Below, in pieces: positions 53,092 to 62,078 of a DNA stretch of 64,000 nucleotides (its first letter is position 1; every line of letters begins with the position of its first letter). A program made the position numbers and the translations under genes. The DNA is from Niallia sp. FSL W8-0635 (lineage in GTDB: Bacteria; Bacillota; Bacilli; Bacillales; Cytobacillaceae). The DNA lies in contig NZ_JBBOYD010000001.1 in the NCBI RefSeq assembly GCF_038007965.1, forward strand, positions 1,032,501-1,096,500. Direction: 5' to 3'. A model generated the notes under the pieces. The model was not told the origin of the DNA. It saw only the letters and a program-made list of their open reading frames with translations, and ran no database searches.

Positions 53092-53106
53092 TGATAATGA
53101 TTATCA
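53092..53106. promoter_or_regulatory. Fur box between besA and btr
   Basis: TGATAATGATTATCA, a perfect 7-1-7 match to the Bacillus Fur box, followed by ATATTAATTAGG. It can repress both divergent genes when iron is plentiful. Confidence 0.9.
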
Positions 53107-53168
53107 ATATTAATTAGGTAAGTATATTGTATATGTAATAAGAGGAAATAACAAGAGAGGAATAAGTG

Positions 53169-54782
53169 ATGCTTACTAATTGGGAGAATTTCGAAATAAA
53201 CTATTGCCAAATAGAACGATTATATGAAAAAAATCTAGATAGAATTTTATCGACTAGTCATATATTTATTTATATTACTAGTGGAGAGGGCTTGTTATCT
53301 ATTGATACAGATACCTTTCTATTCAGTAAAGGGGATTTATTGTTTATACCAGCAGAATGTACATATCATCTTCAATTTAAAACAATTAGCTCTGTTGATT
53401 ATTATTTTCTGCAATTTCAGTTATATCAGGCGCAAGAGGTTAGTGCAGATATGTATAAAAGAGTGAAATTAAAAAAAGACAGTAATTTCCTAAATTTATT
53501 TGTTTTACAGTCAGTTGAAAAGGTTCAAACGTTGATGGATGAACTGTTAAAGCTAGAGCGTGATGAATTAACGGATAGTTATTTTCTAAAAAAGGCAAAA
53601 CTCTCCATGATTTTTCACTATTTTATGATTAATCAGCATGAAAATGATTCCGTGGATACAATCATTGCTATTGAAGAAACAAAAAAGTATATAGAAAACC
53701 ATTATGGTGAAGCAATTTCTACCGCTTTATTAGCAAAGAAGGCAGGGTTGAGCCCCAAATACTATTCACAGCTTTTTAAAAAAGAGTATGGAATAGGCGT
53801 GCATGATTTTCTTACAGAAATTCGAATAGGAAAAGCGAAGGAGTTACTAGTTAAAACATCTGACAGCTTACGAGCAATTTCTGCCAGTGTTGGTTATGCA
53901 GATGAATTTTATTTAAGCAGAGTTTTTAAAAAGATAGTAGGAGTGCCTCCAACCAATTATAGGAGAAAGCGAGAATTACGGATTGCATCTTATGATTTTT
54001 CTACAACTGGGCATTTGTTAGCACTTCATATTATTCCATACGCAGCACCCCTTCATCCAAAATGGACCAGTTATTATTACCAGCATTTTCGCGATGATAT
54101 ATTGCTTCATTTAAATGCCTTTAAGATTCATTCTGATTGGGAAAGTAATATACAGAAACTTTCTAAAGACAAACCAGATAAAATCATTGCAAAACAGGAT
54201 ATATCAGATATAGAGAAGCAAGCACTTGAAAAGATTGCTCCAGTTTACTATTATCATTTCAAAAATCGCAGCTGGAAAAATCAATTGCTCGAGATAGCTT
54301 CATACATAAATTGTGAAATGGATGCGAAGAACTTTCTAAAAATCTATGAAGTTAAGGTGGAGGAAACGAGAAAACTTCTAAAGGAGAAATTGGAGAAAGA
54401 GGTAGTCTTAGTAGTAAGTCTTTTTAAAAATACATTAGTGCTTAATCGTTCTCAAACAGCTATTGACATCGTTTATCAGGATTTAGGCTTTTCTTCTGCA
54501 CAGCCAAAAGAAGATATCCAATTAAATGAAACAATTACACTTTCCTATTTAGTTCGTTTAAATCCAACGTATTTATTTTTAAATATTCGACAGGATCTGG
54601 ACACGATTAATTATTGGCAGAAGCTGAAGTGTTCAAGGGAATGGAATCGAATAACAGCTATTAAGAATAAAAAGGTTGCCTTTATTCAATCAGATCCATG
54701 GCATGAGTATTCTGCAAGCTCCCATTTAAGAGTTCTTTACAATATCCAAGAATGGATGATGGAAAAAGTACAAGCATATTAA
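53169..54782 (+). CDS. btr: Btr-like AraC regulator with siderophore-binding domain
   Basis: A 537-residue regulator. Residues 1-150 are a cupin-like AraC N-terminus, about 165-270 the double helix-turn-helix (TALLAKKAGLSPKYYSQLFKKEYGIGVHDFL, ISASVGYADEFYLSRVFKKIVGVPPTNYRRK), and 280-537 a periplasmic binding protein-like domain related to FeuA. B. subtilis Btr has this fusion and activates feuABC when it binds bacillibactin in the cytoplasm. Start at ATG 53169 with GAGAGGAATA; the GTG one codon earlier is less well placed. Fur box upstream. Confidence 0.9.
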   Translation: MLTNWENFEINYCQIERLYEKNLDRILSTSHIFIYITSGEGLLSIDTDTFLFSKGDLLFIPAECTYHLQFKTISSVDYYFLQFQLYQAQEVSADMYKRVKLKKDSNFLNLFVLQSVEKVQTLMDELLKLERDELTDSYFLKKAKLSMIFHYFMINQHENDSVDTIIAIEETKKYIENHYGEAISTALLAKKAGLSPKYYSQLFKKEYGIGVHDFLTEIRIGKAKELLVKTSDSLRAISASVGYADEFYLSRVFKKIVGVPPTNYRRKRELRIASYDFSTTGHLLALHIIPYAAPLHPKWTSYYYQHFRDDILLHLNAFKIHSDWESNIQKLSKDKPDKIIAKQDISDIEKQALEKIAPVYYYHFKNRSWKNQLLEIASYINCEMDAKNFLKIYEVKVEETRKLLKEKLEKEVVLVVSLFKNTLVLNRSQTAIDIVYQDLGFSSAQPKEDIQLNETITLSYLVRLNPTYLFLNIRQDLDTINYWQKLKCSREWNRITAIKNKKVAFIQSDPWHEYSASSHLRVLYNIQEWMMEKVQAY

Positions 54783-54831
54783 TGGAAATTATCCATGTCC
54801 TTCTTTGATAGGTTTTCAGTATAATTCTAAT

Positions 54832-54846
54832 TGATAAAGGTTATCA
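54832..54846 (+). promoter_or_regulatory. Fur-like box upstream of feuA
   Basis: TGATAAAGGTTATCA, two mismatches to the 7-1-7 Fur box, 40 bases before the feuA start. The following ATATCAATTAGG matches the sequence after the first Fur box in 11 of 12 bases. Confidence 0.75.
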
Positions 54847-54885
54847 ATATCAATTAGGATTAAATAGAGAAAGGAAAGAACGTAT

Positions 54886-55839
54886 ATGAAAAGGAATTTA
54901 TTTTTTATCTTCTTATCTGCTTTATTATTGTTAACAGCTTGTAGTGAAAAAGGGGAGCAAAATACATCAGCTATAAAAGATAACAAGGAAGAGGAACAAA
55001 GCTCAACTCAAGAAATTACCTATTTAGGTGAAAAATATGAAATACCTGCCAATGTAGAAACAATTGTAACAGCAAGCCAAGAGGCAATGGAAGATGCTGC
55101 AATTCTTGGCATTAAACCCGCGGGAGCAATAGCAACTGCTGGAGAATTTCCTGCTTATTTAGGTGATTCTATGTCAGAAGCAGAGCAAATCGGCGAAAAA
55201 ACACAGCCCAGTGTAGAAAAATTACTGCAAATTAAACCAGATGTAATACTAGGGACAAGTAAATTTCAACCAGAAGTAGCGGAAAGTTTAAATAAAGTAG
55301 CACCAATGATTCCAGTATCTCATATTTCAACAAACTGGAAAGATAACCTCCTATTATTAGGCGAGCTATCTAACGAAACAGATAAGGCAGAATCTATCAT
55401 CGCAGATTATGAAAAAAATGTTACAGAGACAAAAGAAAAGCTTCAAGGCGAGCTTTCTGATAAAGAAGTTGTCATGTTGAGATTAAGAGGCGGAAGTTTA
55501 TATGTATATCCTGAAACGGTATATTTTAATCCCGTTCTATACACAGATCTAGGACTAGACGTTCCAGATGAAGTAAAAGCAGCAAAAGTGCAAGAAATGA
55601 TTTCATTAGAAAAATTAGCAGAGATGAATCCTGATTACCTATTTATTCAATTTGAAGAATCAGAAAATGCTGAGAGACCGACTGCCTTAGCTGATTTGGA
55701 GAATAATTCTATCTGGAAAAGCTTAGATGCGGTCAAAAATAATCAAGTCTATGAAAATGTTGTCGATCCAATGGCAGCAGGAGGGACTGCATGGAGTAAA
55801 ACAACCTTCCTGACAGCCTTTACTGAATTATTTAAATAA
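54886..55839 (+). CDS. feuA: iron-siderophore binding lipoprotein FeuA
   Basis: A 317-residue substrate-binding lipoprotein. Signal peptide with lipobox LLTAC (C19 lipidated), a Ser/Gln/Glu-rich linker, then the two-lobe class III binding fold (GEKYEIPANVETIVTASQEAMEDAAILGIKPAGAI, KPDVILGTSKFQPEVAE, NPDYLFIQFEE). It binds ferric bacillibactin or a related triscatecholate outside the cell and hands it to FeuBC. First gene of the permease operon; the ATG follows AGAAAGGAAAGAAC. Confidence 0.9.
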   Translation: MKRNLFFIFLSALLLLTACSEKGEQNTSAIKDNKEEEQSSTQEITYLGEKYEIPANVETIVTASQEAMEDAAILGIKPAGAIATAGEFPAYLGDSMSEAEQIGEKTQPSVEKLLQIKPDVILGTSKFQPEVAESLNKVAPMIPVSHISTNWKDNLLLLGELSNETDKAESIIADYEKNVTETKEKLQGELSDKEVVMLRLRGGSLYVYPETVYFNPVLYTDLGLDVPDEVKAAKVQEMISLEKLAEMNPDYLFIQFEESENAERPTALADLENNSIWKSLDAVKNNQVYENVVDPMAAGGTAWSKTTFLTAFTELFK

Positions 55840-55975
55840 GAAGCAAGAAATTGACTTGAAAAAGTTCATCCCGCAGTAATGGAGTCTTAGTCTTATCTAA
55901 ATGTAGTGATTGGATTGCCTAATGCTGCGGGGAATAGCAAAAACAGCCATTCATATAAAAAGGAGACGAAGGAAA

Positions 55976-56044
55976 GTGCTGATAAATAATTTTTGTCTTA
56001 GGGATATACAGGCAGCTGGGTTAGACAATGGCAAACATGGATAG
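55976..56044 (+). CDS. possible coupling uORF before feuB (22 aa)
   Basis: A GTG-started 22-codon frame with a strong AAAAAGGAGACGAAGGAAA ribosome binding site, ending at TAG 56042, just past the feuB ATG (56028) in another frame. feuB itself has no clear ribosome binding site, so reinitiation from this ORF could translate feuB. Upstream, at 55866-55935, CCCGCAG and CTGCGGGG can pair into a long-range stem. Confidence 0.4.
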   Translation: MLINNFCLRDIQAAGLDNGKHG

Positions 56045-57050
56045 AGAGAAAGTAAGTGCTTATGCCATTATATATAGTTCTCCTTTTTTATGTACAATAG
56101 TTATTCTTTTATCTATTTCATTAGGCACAATGAATATTTCGTTTCAAGAAATATACAATGCGTTTTTTTTATTTGATCCAGAAAATGTACAGCAAATCAT
56201 TATTCGGACTGCAAGATTTCCAAGAGCGGTAGGAACATTGCTGATAGGTGGTCTTTTGGCAATGTCAGGTGCTATGATGCAAGGCATGACAAGAAATTAT
56301 TTAGCATCTCCATCGATAATGGGAGTTTCTGATGGCGCAGCCTTTATGATAACGTTAGCTTTTGTGTTTTTCCCAAGTATGACTTCCGTTCAAATGCTAG
56401 CTTTATCTTTTCTTGGATCGGCTTTGGGAGTATTTCTTGTATTGGGGTTAGCTTCTGTTATAAAAAATGGTTTTTCTCCTTTAAGACTTGCTATTATTGG
56501 CACAGTTTTTGGGTCATTTTTAAGCAGTTTATCTTCTGCGATTGCCTCCTATTTTCAAGTATCTCAAAATATGAGCTTCTGGTATAATGCCCGCTTGCAT
56601 CAGCTGAATAATGAGTTATTGCTTCTATGCATTCCTTTGGCGATTGTTGGAATAATTATGGCGCTATCTCTTTCTAAATCGATTGCTATTCTATCTTTAG
56701 GAAAAGAAGTTGCTACATCCCTTGGTCAGAGAACTTTCATCATTCAAATGTTAACAATGGTGGCAGTAGTTGTGATGACAGGCATTTCTGTATCACTAGC
56801 AGGAAAAATTGGGTTTGTTGGCTTAATCATTCCACATATAACAAGAATGATTGTTGGTGTTGATTATAAAAAAATTATTCCTTGCTCTGGAATATTAGGG
56901 GGGCTATTTTTAGTTGTTTGTGATACTTTCAGTCGATTCATCAACTATCCCTTTGAATCGCCAATTGGCATCGTAACAGCATTTCTAGGTGTTCCTTTCT
57001 TCTTATATTTAATTAAAACGAAGGGGGGAGGGAATGAGCAACGTGGATAA
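56028..57050 (+). CDS. feuB: iron-siderophore ABC permease FeuB
   Basis: A 340-residue FecCD-family permease with about nine or ten helices. RTARFPRAVGTLLIGGLLAMSGAMMQGMTRNYLASPSIMGVSDGAA and GKIGFVGLIIPHITRMIVGVDYKKIIPCSGILGG are the family signatures. It pairs with FeuC. The start is uncertain: ATG 56028 and ATG 56037 both lack a good ribosome binding site and may depend on coupling to the short ORF at 55976. No ATPase gene is in the operon, as in B. subtilis, where YusV supplies it. Confidence 0.9.
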   Translation: MANMDREKVSAYAIIYSSPFLCTIVILLSISLGTMNISFQEIYNAFFLFDPENVQQIIIRTARFPRAVGTLLIGGLLAMSGAMMQGMTRNYLASPSIMGVSDGAAFMITLAFVFFPSMTSVQMLALSFLGSALGVFLVLGLASVIKNGFSPLRLAIIGTVFGSFLSSLSSAIASYFQVSQNMSFWYNARLHQLNNELLLLCIPLAIVGIIMALSLSKSIAILSLGKEVATSLGQRTFIIQMLTMVAVVVMTGISVSLAGKIGFVGLIIPHITRMIVGVDYKKIIPCSGILGGLFLVVCDTFSRFINYPFESPIGIVTAFLGVPFFLYLIKTKGGGNEQRG

Positions 57051-58068
57051 AGAGAAAAAAAGAACGTTAATTTCTCAGTATGTTTTGATTGGATTAATTT
57101 TCCTCTTTGTTTTTATCAGTTTATCTACTGGAGAGTATATTTTATCTTTTCAAGATATAGTAAGAAGTATTTTTCGATATCATTCAGCTAGCGATACAGA
57201 TCTTGTATTATTTGAATTTAGATTACCAAGGATTATTTTAGCTGTTTTAGTTGGGTTTGGATTAGGAATTGCAGGCTCCATCTTACAGAGCATAACAAAG
57301 AATGGACTTGCAGATCCCGGCATCTTAGGGATCAATAGTGGGGCTGGAGCTGCGATTGTTGCCTATATGTTTTTCTTTCAAGGGATATACCATATGAATA
57401 CGGATAGTTTGTGGATTGTTTTAACCATACCGCTTATCGGGTTACTTGGCGGGTTTTTAGCTGCATTTATTATTTTCTTATTGGCAAAGGATAGAGAAAG
57501 ACTTGATTCCCAAAAACTTATTTTAACGGGAATTGCCATTAATTCTGGCTTTGGTTCTTTAGCAATGTATATGTCCTTAAAAATGAAAGCGCAGGACTTT
57601 GAAATGGCGTCTGTATGGCTAAATGGAAGTATTTATAATGCTAATTGGCAATTTATCCTTTCTGTATTGCCATGGTTTTTATTCATTATTCCACTTGTTA
57701 TGCGTAAAGCATATTCTCTTGATTTATTTCAATTACAGGAAACGGTAATGATAGGTTTGGGAGTCAAAGTAGAAAAAGAAAAGTGGCTGCTATTATTATG
57801 TGCTGTTGGCATTATTGGAGCCTGCGTATCTGTTTCGGGAAGTATTGGATTTATTGGATTAATGTCCCCTCATATAGCAAGGCTTCTTGTTGGTCAAAAG
57901 CATCGGAACTCTCTTATTGTTTGCGGATTGCTTGGTAGTCTTCTCATGCTAATAGCAGATTTCATAGGTAGAACGATAGTATCACCAGCAGAAATTTCAG
58001 CTGGAATCATATTAAGCATTATTGGAGCTCCATATTTTGTTTATTTGTTAGTAAAAGCAAGAGTTTAG
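57034..58068 (+). CDS. feuC: iron-siderophore ABC permease FeuC
   Basis: A 344-residue FecCD-family permease, partner of FeuB. EFRLPRIILAVLVGFGLGIAGSILQSITKNGLADPGILGINSGAGAAI and SGSIGFIGLMSPHIARLLVGQKHRNSLIVCGLLGS are conserved. The ATG at 57034 follows GGGGGGAGGGA and overlaps the feuB end by 17 bases. A second esterase gene follows 43 bases later. Confidence 0.9.
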   Translation: MSNVDKEKKRTLISQYVLIGLIFLFVFISLSTGEYILSFQDIVRSIFRYHSASDTDLVLFEFRLPRIILAVLVGFGLGIAGSILQSITKNGLADPGILGINSGAGAAIVAYMFFFQGIYHMNTDSLWIVLTIPLIGLLGGFLAAFIIFLLAKDRERLDSQKLILTGIAINSGFGSLAMYMSLKMKAQDFEMASVWLNGSIYNANWQFILSVLPWFLFIIPLVMRKAYSLDLFQLQETVMIGLGVKVEKEKWLLLLCAVGIIGACVSVSGSIGFIGLMSPHIARLLVGQKHRNSLIVCGLLGSLLMLIADFIGRTIVSPAEISAGIILSIIGAPYFVYLLVKARV

Positions 58069-58111
58069 TTTTGTTTTTAGCTGCAAATTAAATTGGGAAG
58101 TAGGAAAATGG

Positions 58112-58855
58112 ATGAAGGGAATTTTAATGGAGAGGCAGGTGCAAAATCGATCTTTGAGCATCTATTTGCCTCCCTCTTATCATGTATTATCAAATAGATA
58201 CCCAGTAATCTATGTTCACGACGGAGAATCCCTTTTTCATTCAGTAGTAGGTGAATTAGAGGAATTATTCTGTTTAGATATAGTAGAAGAAGTAATTCTT
58301 GTTGGAATCGAACCGATTGACCGACTTTCTGAGTATACGCCTTGGTTTTCACCTAGCATTCGTTCTGATTTTCCATCTTTTAATGGAGAAGGAAAAAAGT
58401 ACTTGAACTTTATTATAGAAAGCATTAAGCCGTATATCGATACGCACTTTTATACCAAATCAGATTATTTAAATACTGGCATGATGGGAGCATCCTTAGG
58501 TGGATTAATATCTTTATATGCTATGGATGAATTGGCTGATTATTTTTCTAAATTTGGATTTATTTCTCCATCCTTATGGTATCCAAACATGCTTTCCTAT
58601 GTACAAGAAAGTCAGATTGATAAGGAAAAAAGTATTTTTTTATATGTTGGAGAGGAAGAGGGAAAGTGGAAGAAAAATATCCAAAGAGATATGGTGAAAA
58701 ATGTGTTAATCGTTAATGAACTCTTTTTAGAAAAATTACCAAAAGAAAAATATCAATTTGTTCTCGGCAAGAATGCTGATCATAAAAAAGAACATTTTAT
58801 TTCTCAGTTTTTAAACGGGGTAAAATGGTTATATTCGAAAAGCAAGCCCTCCTAA
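58112..58855 (+). CDS. second siderophore-type esterase (alpha/beta hydrolase)
   Basis: A 247-residue esterase of the same broad family as the besA-like protein: RSLSIYLPPSYHVLSNRYPVIYVHDGESLF, nucleophile in MMGASLGGLISLYAMDEL and a C-terminal histidine in GKNADHKKEHF. It is more distant from BesA and ends the feuABC operon. It could process a different siderophore, or act on the linearised product. ATG 58112 is used; ATG 58127 after AAGGGA is an equally good alternative. Confidence 0.8.
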   Translation: MKGILMERQVQNRSLSIYLPPSYHVLSNRYPVIYVHDGESLFHSVVGELEELFCLDIVEEVILVGIEPIDRLSEYTPWFSPSIRSDFPSFNGEGKKYLNFIIESIKPYIDTHFYTKSDYLNTGMMGASLGGLISLYAMDELADYFSKFGFISPSLWYPNMLSYVQESQIDKEKSIFLYVGEEEGKWKKNIQRDMVKNVLIVNELFLEKLPKEKYQFVLGKNADHKKEHFISQFLNGVKWLYSKSKPS

Positions 58856-58873
58856 GAGTAGGAGGGCTTTTAG
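58844..58873 (+). terminator. terminator of the feu operon
   Basis: AAGCCCTCCT / AGGAGGGCTT with a 6-base loop and TTTT; the 5' arm overlaps the esterase stop codon. A-rich upstream, so it may also serve the convergent ssp gene. Confidence 0.85.
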
Positions 58874-58892
58874 CCATTATATAAAATTGTTA

Positions 58893-59093
58893 TTAACCTT
58901 GAAATCCACCTAGTTGCTTTTCAGCCATTTGTACTAAGCGTTTTGTAATTTCTCCACCAACAGATCCATTAGCGCGAGAAGTTGTTTCTGCACCTAGGTT
59001 TACACCAAATTCAGATGCAATTTCGTATTTCATTTGATCTAGAGCTTGAGATACTCCTGGTACTAAAAGTTGATTTGAATTATTGTTTGCCAT
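58893..59093 (-). CDS. alpha/beta-type small acid-soluble spore protein
   Basis: A 66-residue DNA-binding spore protein with the family signatures [23 protein letters not shown], the germination protease site region EFGVNLG, and [23 protein letters not shown]. It coats and protects spore DNA and is degraded on germination. The real start is ATG 59093 after AGAAGGAGCTGG; the longer open frame upstream is not used. It is expected to be SigG-controlled, although I did not identify the promoter. It shows that the host forms spores. Confidence 0.95.
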   Translation of the reverse strand: MANNNSNQLLVPGVSQALDQMKYEIASEFGVNLGAETTSRANGSVGGEITKRLVQMAEKQLGGFQG

Positions 59094-59288
59094 TGTGTTC
59101 CAGCTCCTTCTAGTTGTTTTTTTTGGTTGGGTTAACTGGAATTGCACCAGTTTGTAAGAATTTCTTACTACCACTAGGTATAACCCAATAATTAATATAG
59201 TGATAAAGCTTTCTCTCTGTTATGTTGTTGCTTTGGTTGTTGCTTGTACTATTATTATGGTTGGATTTCTTTTTCTTATTCCAAAAAA

Positions 59289-59315
59289 ATAAAAGGGAAT
59301 TAATTCCTTTTATTA
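59289..59315. other. inverted repeat in the ssp upstream gap
   Basis: The 333-base gap 59094-59426 has no gene. It holds a near-perfect AT-rich inverted repeat AATAAAAGG-AATT / AATTCCTTTTATT. It does not directly follow a gene on either strand, so its role is unclear. Confidence 0.4.
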
Positions 59316-59426
59316 CAATTGGATAGTTTGCTTTTCAATACAGAAACTAAAGACAGTGAGAAAGTGAAGCTTCCATTCTTAGGGGTTTTGCTGTCTGTGA
59401 AGATAGAATGAAGGAAGGTTGTTATA

Positions 59427-59669
59427 ATGGAATCTATATGCCCTATTTGTAATGGGATGGAAAACTTAAAAAGGACTTGTGCCAACTGTGGATTTCAAGT
59501 GGAAGATAAGGGACGAGTAATGGACTATTATGATGATTATAGTGCCTATATGCCAATTGATCAGATGAAGCTAGAAGATGGCTATCAGGATTTATCTGCA
59601 CATTTATGTCCTCATCTTGTACAGTGTACCCATTGTGGGCAGGAAGAAATTTTATTAATAAAGGAATAG
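59427..59669 (+). CDS. small zinc-ribbon-like protein (80 aa)
   Basis: An 80-residue protein with four cysteine features: CPIC at the N-terminus, CANC about 14 residues on, and HLCPHL...CTHC near the end, suggesting one or two zinc sites. The centre (DYYDDYSAYMPIDQMKLEDGY) is acidic. Similar short proteins occur in Bacillus genomes, without known function. The ATG has AAGGAAGG upstream. Ends at a terminator shared with msmX. Confidence 0.7.
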   Translation: MESICPICNGMENLKRTCANCGFQVEDKGRVMDYYDDYSAYMPIDQMKLEDGYQDLSAHLCPHLVQCTHCGQEEILLIKE

Positions 59670-59693
59670 AGGGAAAGATTTTCTCAAATATCG

Positions 59694-59731
59694 AAAAAAG
59701 CTTACCAAGCATCTAGCAAGGTAAGCTTTTT
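59694..59731. terminator. bidirectional terminator
   Basis: AAAAAAGCTTACC / GGTAAGCTTTTT with a 13-base loop, between the convergent zinc-ribbon and msmX genes. Confidence 0.88.
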
Positions 59732-59743
59732 AGAATAATGTAA

Positions 59744-60841
59744 TTAACGAATACGAAGTTCAGTTTCTTTATCAAAGAAGTGACCTTTATTCATATCAAA
59801 TGCTAATTTTACTGCTTGACCAGCTTGAAGGTCTGCTCTTGAATCTAAGCGAGCTACAAATTCTTTGCCAGATAGAGTAGAATATACAAGGCTTTCTGCA
59901 CCTGTTAATTCAAATACTTCTACTTTTGCATCAAAACTTGTATTTTCTGAACTGCTTATAAATACTAATTCATCATGGATATCTTCTGGACGAACACCGA
60001 ATACAACTTCTTTTCCAACATAATTTTGCTCGCGTAATGTTTTCAATTTTCCTTCAGGAATGATGAAAGAAGTATCGCCAAGTACTAATTTATTGTCAAC
60101 AACTTTTCCTTCAAAGAAGTTCATTGCTGGTGAACCAATGAATCCGCCTACGAAAACATTTTCTGGTTTTTCGTATACTTCTTTTGGAGCACCAACTTGT
60201 TGAATGATTCCATCCTTCATAACAACAAGTCTTGTAGCCATTGTCATTGCTTCTGTTTGGTCATGCGTTACATAAATTGTAGTTGTTTGTAATCTTTGGT
60301 GAAGCTTTGAAATTTCAGCACGCATTTGCACACGTAATTTAGCATCTAAGTTCGATAATGGCTCATCCATTAAGAATACTTTCGCATCACGAACAATAGC
60401 GCGACCTAGTGCAACCCTTTGACGTTGTCCACCTGATAATGCTTTTGGTTTTCTCTTTAAGTATTCTTCTAATCCTAGAATTCTTGCAGCATTATTTACT
60501 CTTTCTTCAATTTCCGCTTTAGGGAATTTACGAAGTTTTAAACCGAATGCCATATTATCATAAACTGTCATATGTGGATATAATGCATAGTTTTGGAAAA
60601 CCATTGCGATGTCACGATCTTTTGGTGCAACATCGTTAACACGTAAATCATCAATAAAGAAATCACCTTTTGAAATATCTTCAAGACCTGCAATCATACG
60701 AAGAGTTGTAGACTTACCGCAACCAGAAGGACCAACAAATACGATAAATTCTTTATCTTGAATGTGTAAATTAAAATCTTTAACCGCTTCAACTTTTTCA
60801 TCATAAATTTTATAAATATTCTTTAATACTAGTTCTGCCAT
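59744..60841 (-). CDS. msmX: shared sugar-importer ATPase MsmX
   Basis: A 365-residue carbohydrate-type ABC ATPase (UgpC/MalK family). Walker [13 protein letters not shown], signature [15 protein letters not shown], Walker [17 protein letters not shown], then the C-terminal regulatory OB-fold domain ([11 protein letters not shown]). Length equals B. subtilis MsmX, which energises several sugar importers whose operons lack an ATPase. No importer genes are adjacent here, in keeping with that multi-partner role. ATG 60841 after GTAGGGGGAA. A perfect cre site lies 44 bases upstream. Confidence 0.93.
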   Translation of the reverse strand: MAELVLKNIYKIYDEKVEAVKDFNLHIQDKEFIVFVGPSGCGKSTTLRMIAGLEDISKGDFFIDDLRVNDVAPKDRDIAMVFQNYALYPHMTVYDNMAFGLKLRKFPKAEIEERVNNAARILGLEEYLKRKPKALSGGQRQRVALGRAIVRDAKVFLMDEPLSNLDAKLRVQMRAEISKLHQRLQTTTIYVTHDQTEAMTMATRLVVMKDGIIQQVGAPKEVYEKPENVFVGGFIGSPAMNFFEGKVVDNKLVLGDTSFIIPEGKLKTLREQNYVGKEVVFGVRPEDIHDELVFISSSENTSFDAKVEVFELTGAESLVYSTLSGKEFVARLDSRADLQAGQAVKLAFDMNKGHFFDKETELRIR

Positions 60842-60884
60842 TTTGATTTCCCCCTACTAGTTTATAGTTATACTTTACCACTTT

Positions 60885-60898
60885 TGATAACGTTTTCA
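60885..60898 (-). promoter_or_regulatory. CcpA operator (cre) upstream of msmX
   Basis: On the minus strand TGAAAACGTTATCA, a full match to TGWAARCGYTWNCW. A weaker partial copy, AAAACGCTTACA, is at 60917-60928. Carbon catabolite control of msmX is therefore likely. Confidence 0.8.
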
Positions 60899-61080
60899 AA
60901 TTGGCGAAATGCATGAAAAACGCTTACAAGGTTTTGAGCAAAATGCCTAAGAACTTGTATCATAAAGGGAAATTAGCATCCTTCTTAGCAAAAAAATGAT
61001 GTGTTTTGTGCAATTTGTAGTAAAAAAGGAGGGAAAGTAAATCGTGAGCAAAAAAAAAGCCAATAATGGCTTTTGGGTGT

Positions 61081-61983
61081 CTACTTTCCGCTAGTATAGT
61101 ATAAACAAGCTAGATAGGTGGTAATATAGGTGTGATAATTTTTTAGGTCAAATCCTGTTTTTTCTGTAAACTTATCGAGGCGATATTGTAATGTATTGCG
61201 ATGAATAAATAATTGTTTGGCTGTATTGGTACTGTGACCATTGTTCTCTATAAATGTTTTAATGGTAAGCAGCAGTTCTTTATCTTCCTCAAAAATAGAA
61301 AACCATTCTCTAAATAATTCAAGTTCATCTTCTCTTAGTCGACTAATTAAGAGGTTTGGAAGTATCGTTTCTAAGCTAAGTACAGTAGTTTTTGGCATAA
61401 ATACTAGGCCTTTAGAAAATAAGTTTCTTTCTTGCCCAAAAATGGTAGGGATAGGACTGCTTAGCTTCATTTCTTTGCCAATATAAAAACAAATAGAAAA
61501 AAAGAAATCTGACTGTAAGGCTCGTGCAAGGGCAAGGAAATCTTCCTCTTCTAAATATTGATCATTTTTCTCTATTACCACACCCTCATTATAACCATTC
61601 CATATAATAAGACTATTTCGATGAATAAAGCCATTGAATGCGGATTCAATTAAATTTTTTTCGATGGAAGCAGAGTCACCTTTAATTTGAAACTGTATGA
61701 AACGTAATGTTTCAATATTTTTGAAAGATGGTTGGTCTCCGTTGAAATAAAGATATTGATTCCAAGTATATTCCTCTTTTTTCAATGTTTCATCTGGCTG
61801 AAAAAAATCATAGCACGCTTTTAATAAATCTAGCTGAGAAGGATCTATTTCTTGTTTTTGTATTCCAATCCAATCATCTTGAAAATTGATCTTGAACCAA
61901 TAATAGTCAGAAAGCTGAGATGGGGTTGGAGGTGTTGATTGCTCCAAGCTCTGTTTATAATAGGCTAATAATTTATGCTTCAA
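61081..61983 (-). CDS. PucR-type helix-turn-helix regulator, YxkF-like
   Basis: A 300-residue protein. The C-terminal 60 residues are the PucR/CdaR-type helix-turn-helix (LLTIKTFIENNGHSTNTAKQLFIHRNTLQYRLDKFTEKTGFDLK). The N-terminal 230 residues are a likely sensory region with no family I can name. In B. subtilis, yxkF of this type also lies next to msmX. TTG start at 61983 with CGGAGGTAG. It lies upstream of msmX in the same direction, with a 240-base gap that holds the cre site. Confidence 0.8.
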   Translation of the reverse strand: MKHKLLAYYKQSLEQSTPPTPSQLSDYYWFKINFQDDWIGIQKQEIDPSQLDLLKACYDFFQPDETLKKEEYTWNQYLYFNGDQPSFKNIETLRFIQFQIKGDSASIEKNLIESAFNGFIHRNSLIIWNGYNEGVVIEKNDQYLEEEDFLALARALQSDFFFSICFYIGKEMKLSSPIPTIFGQERNLFSKGLVFMPKTTVLSLETILPNLLISRLREDELELFREWFSIFEEDKELLLTIKTFIENNGHSTNTAKQLFIHRNTLQYRLDKFTEKTGFDLKNYHTYITTYLACLYYTSGK

Positions 61984-62078
61984 TTGATTGCTACCTCCGA
62001 AATAGTAAAAACATTTTCATAATTTTATTTTATAACTTTTTATAGAAAAGGGGCAAGTGTTGGTAGTGGGGGAAGTCA

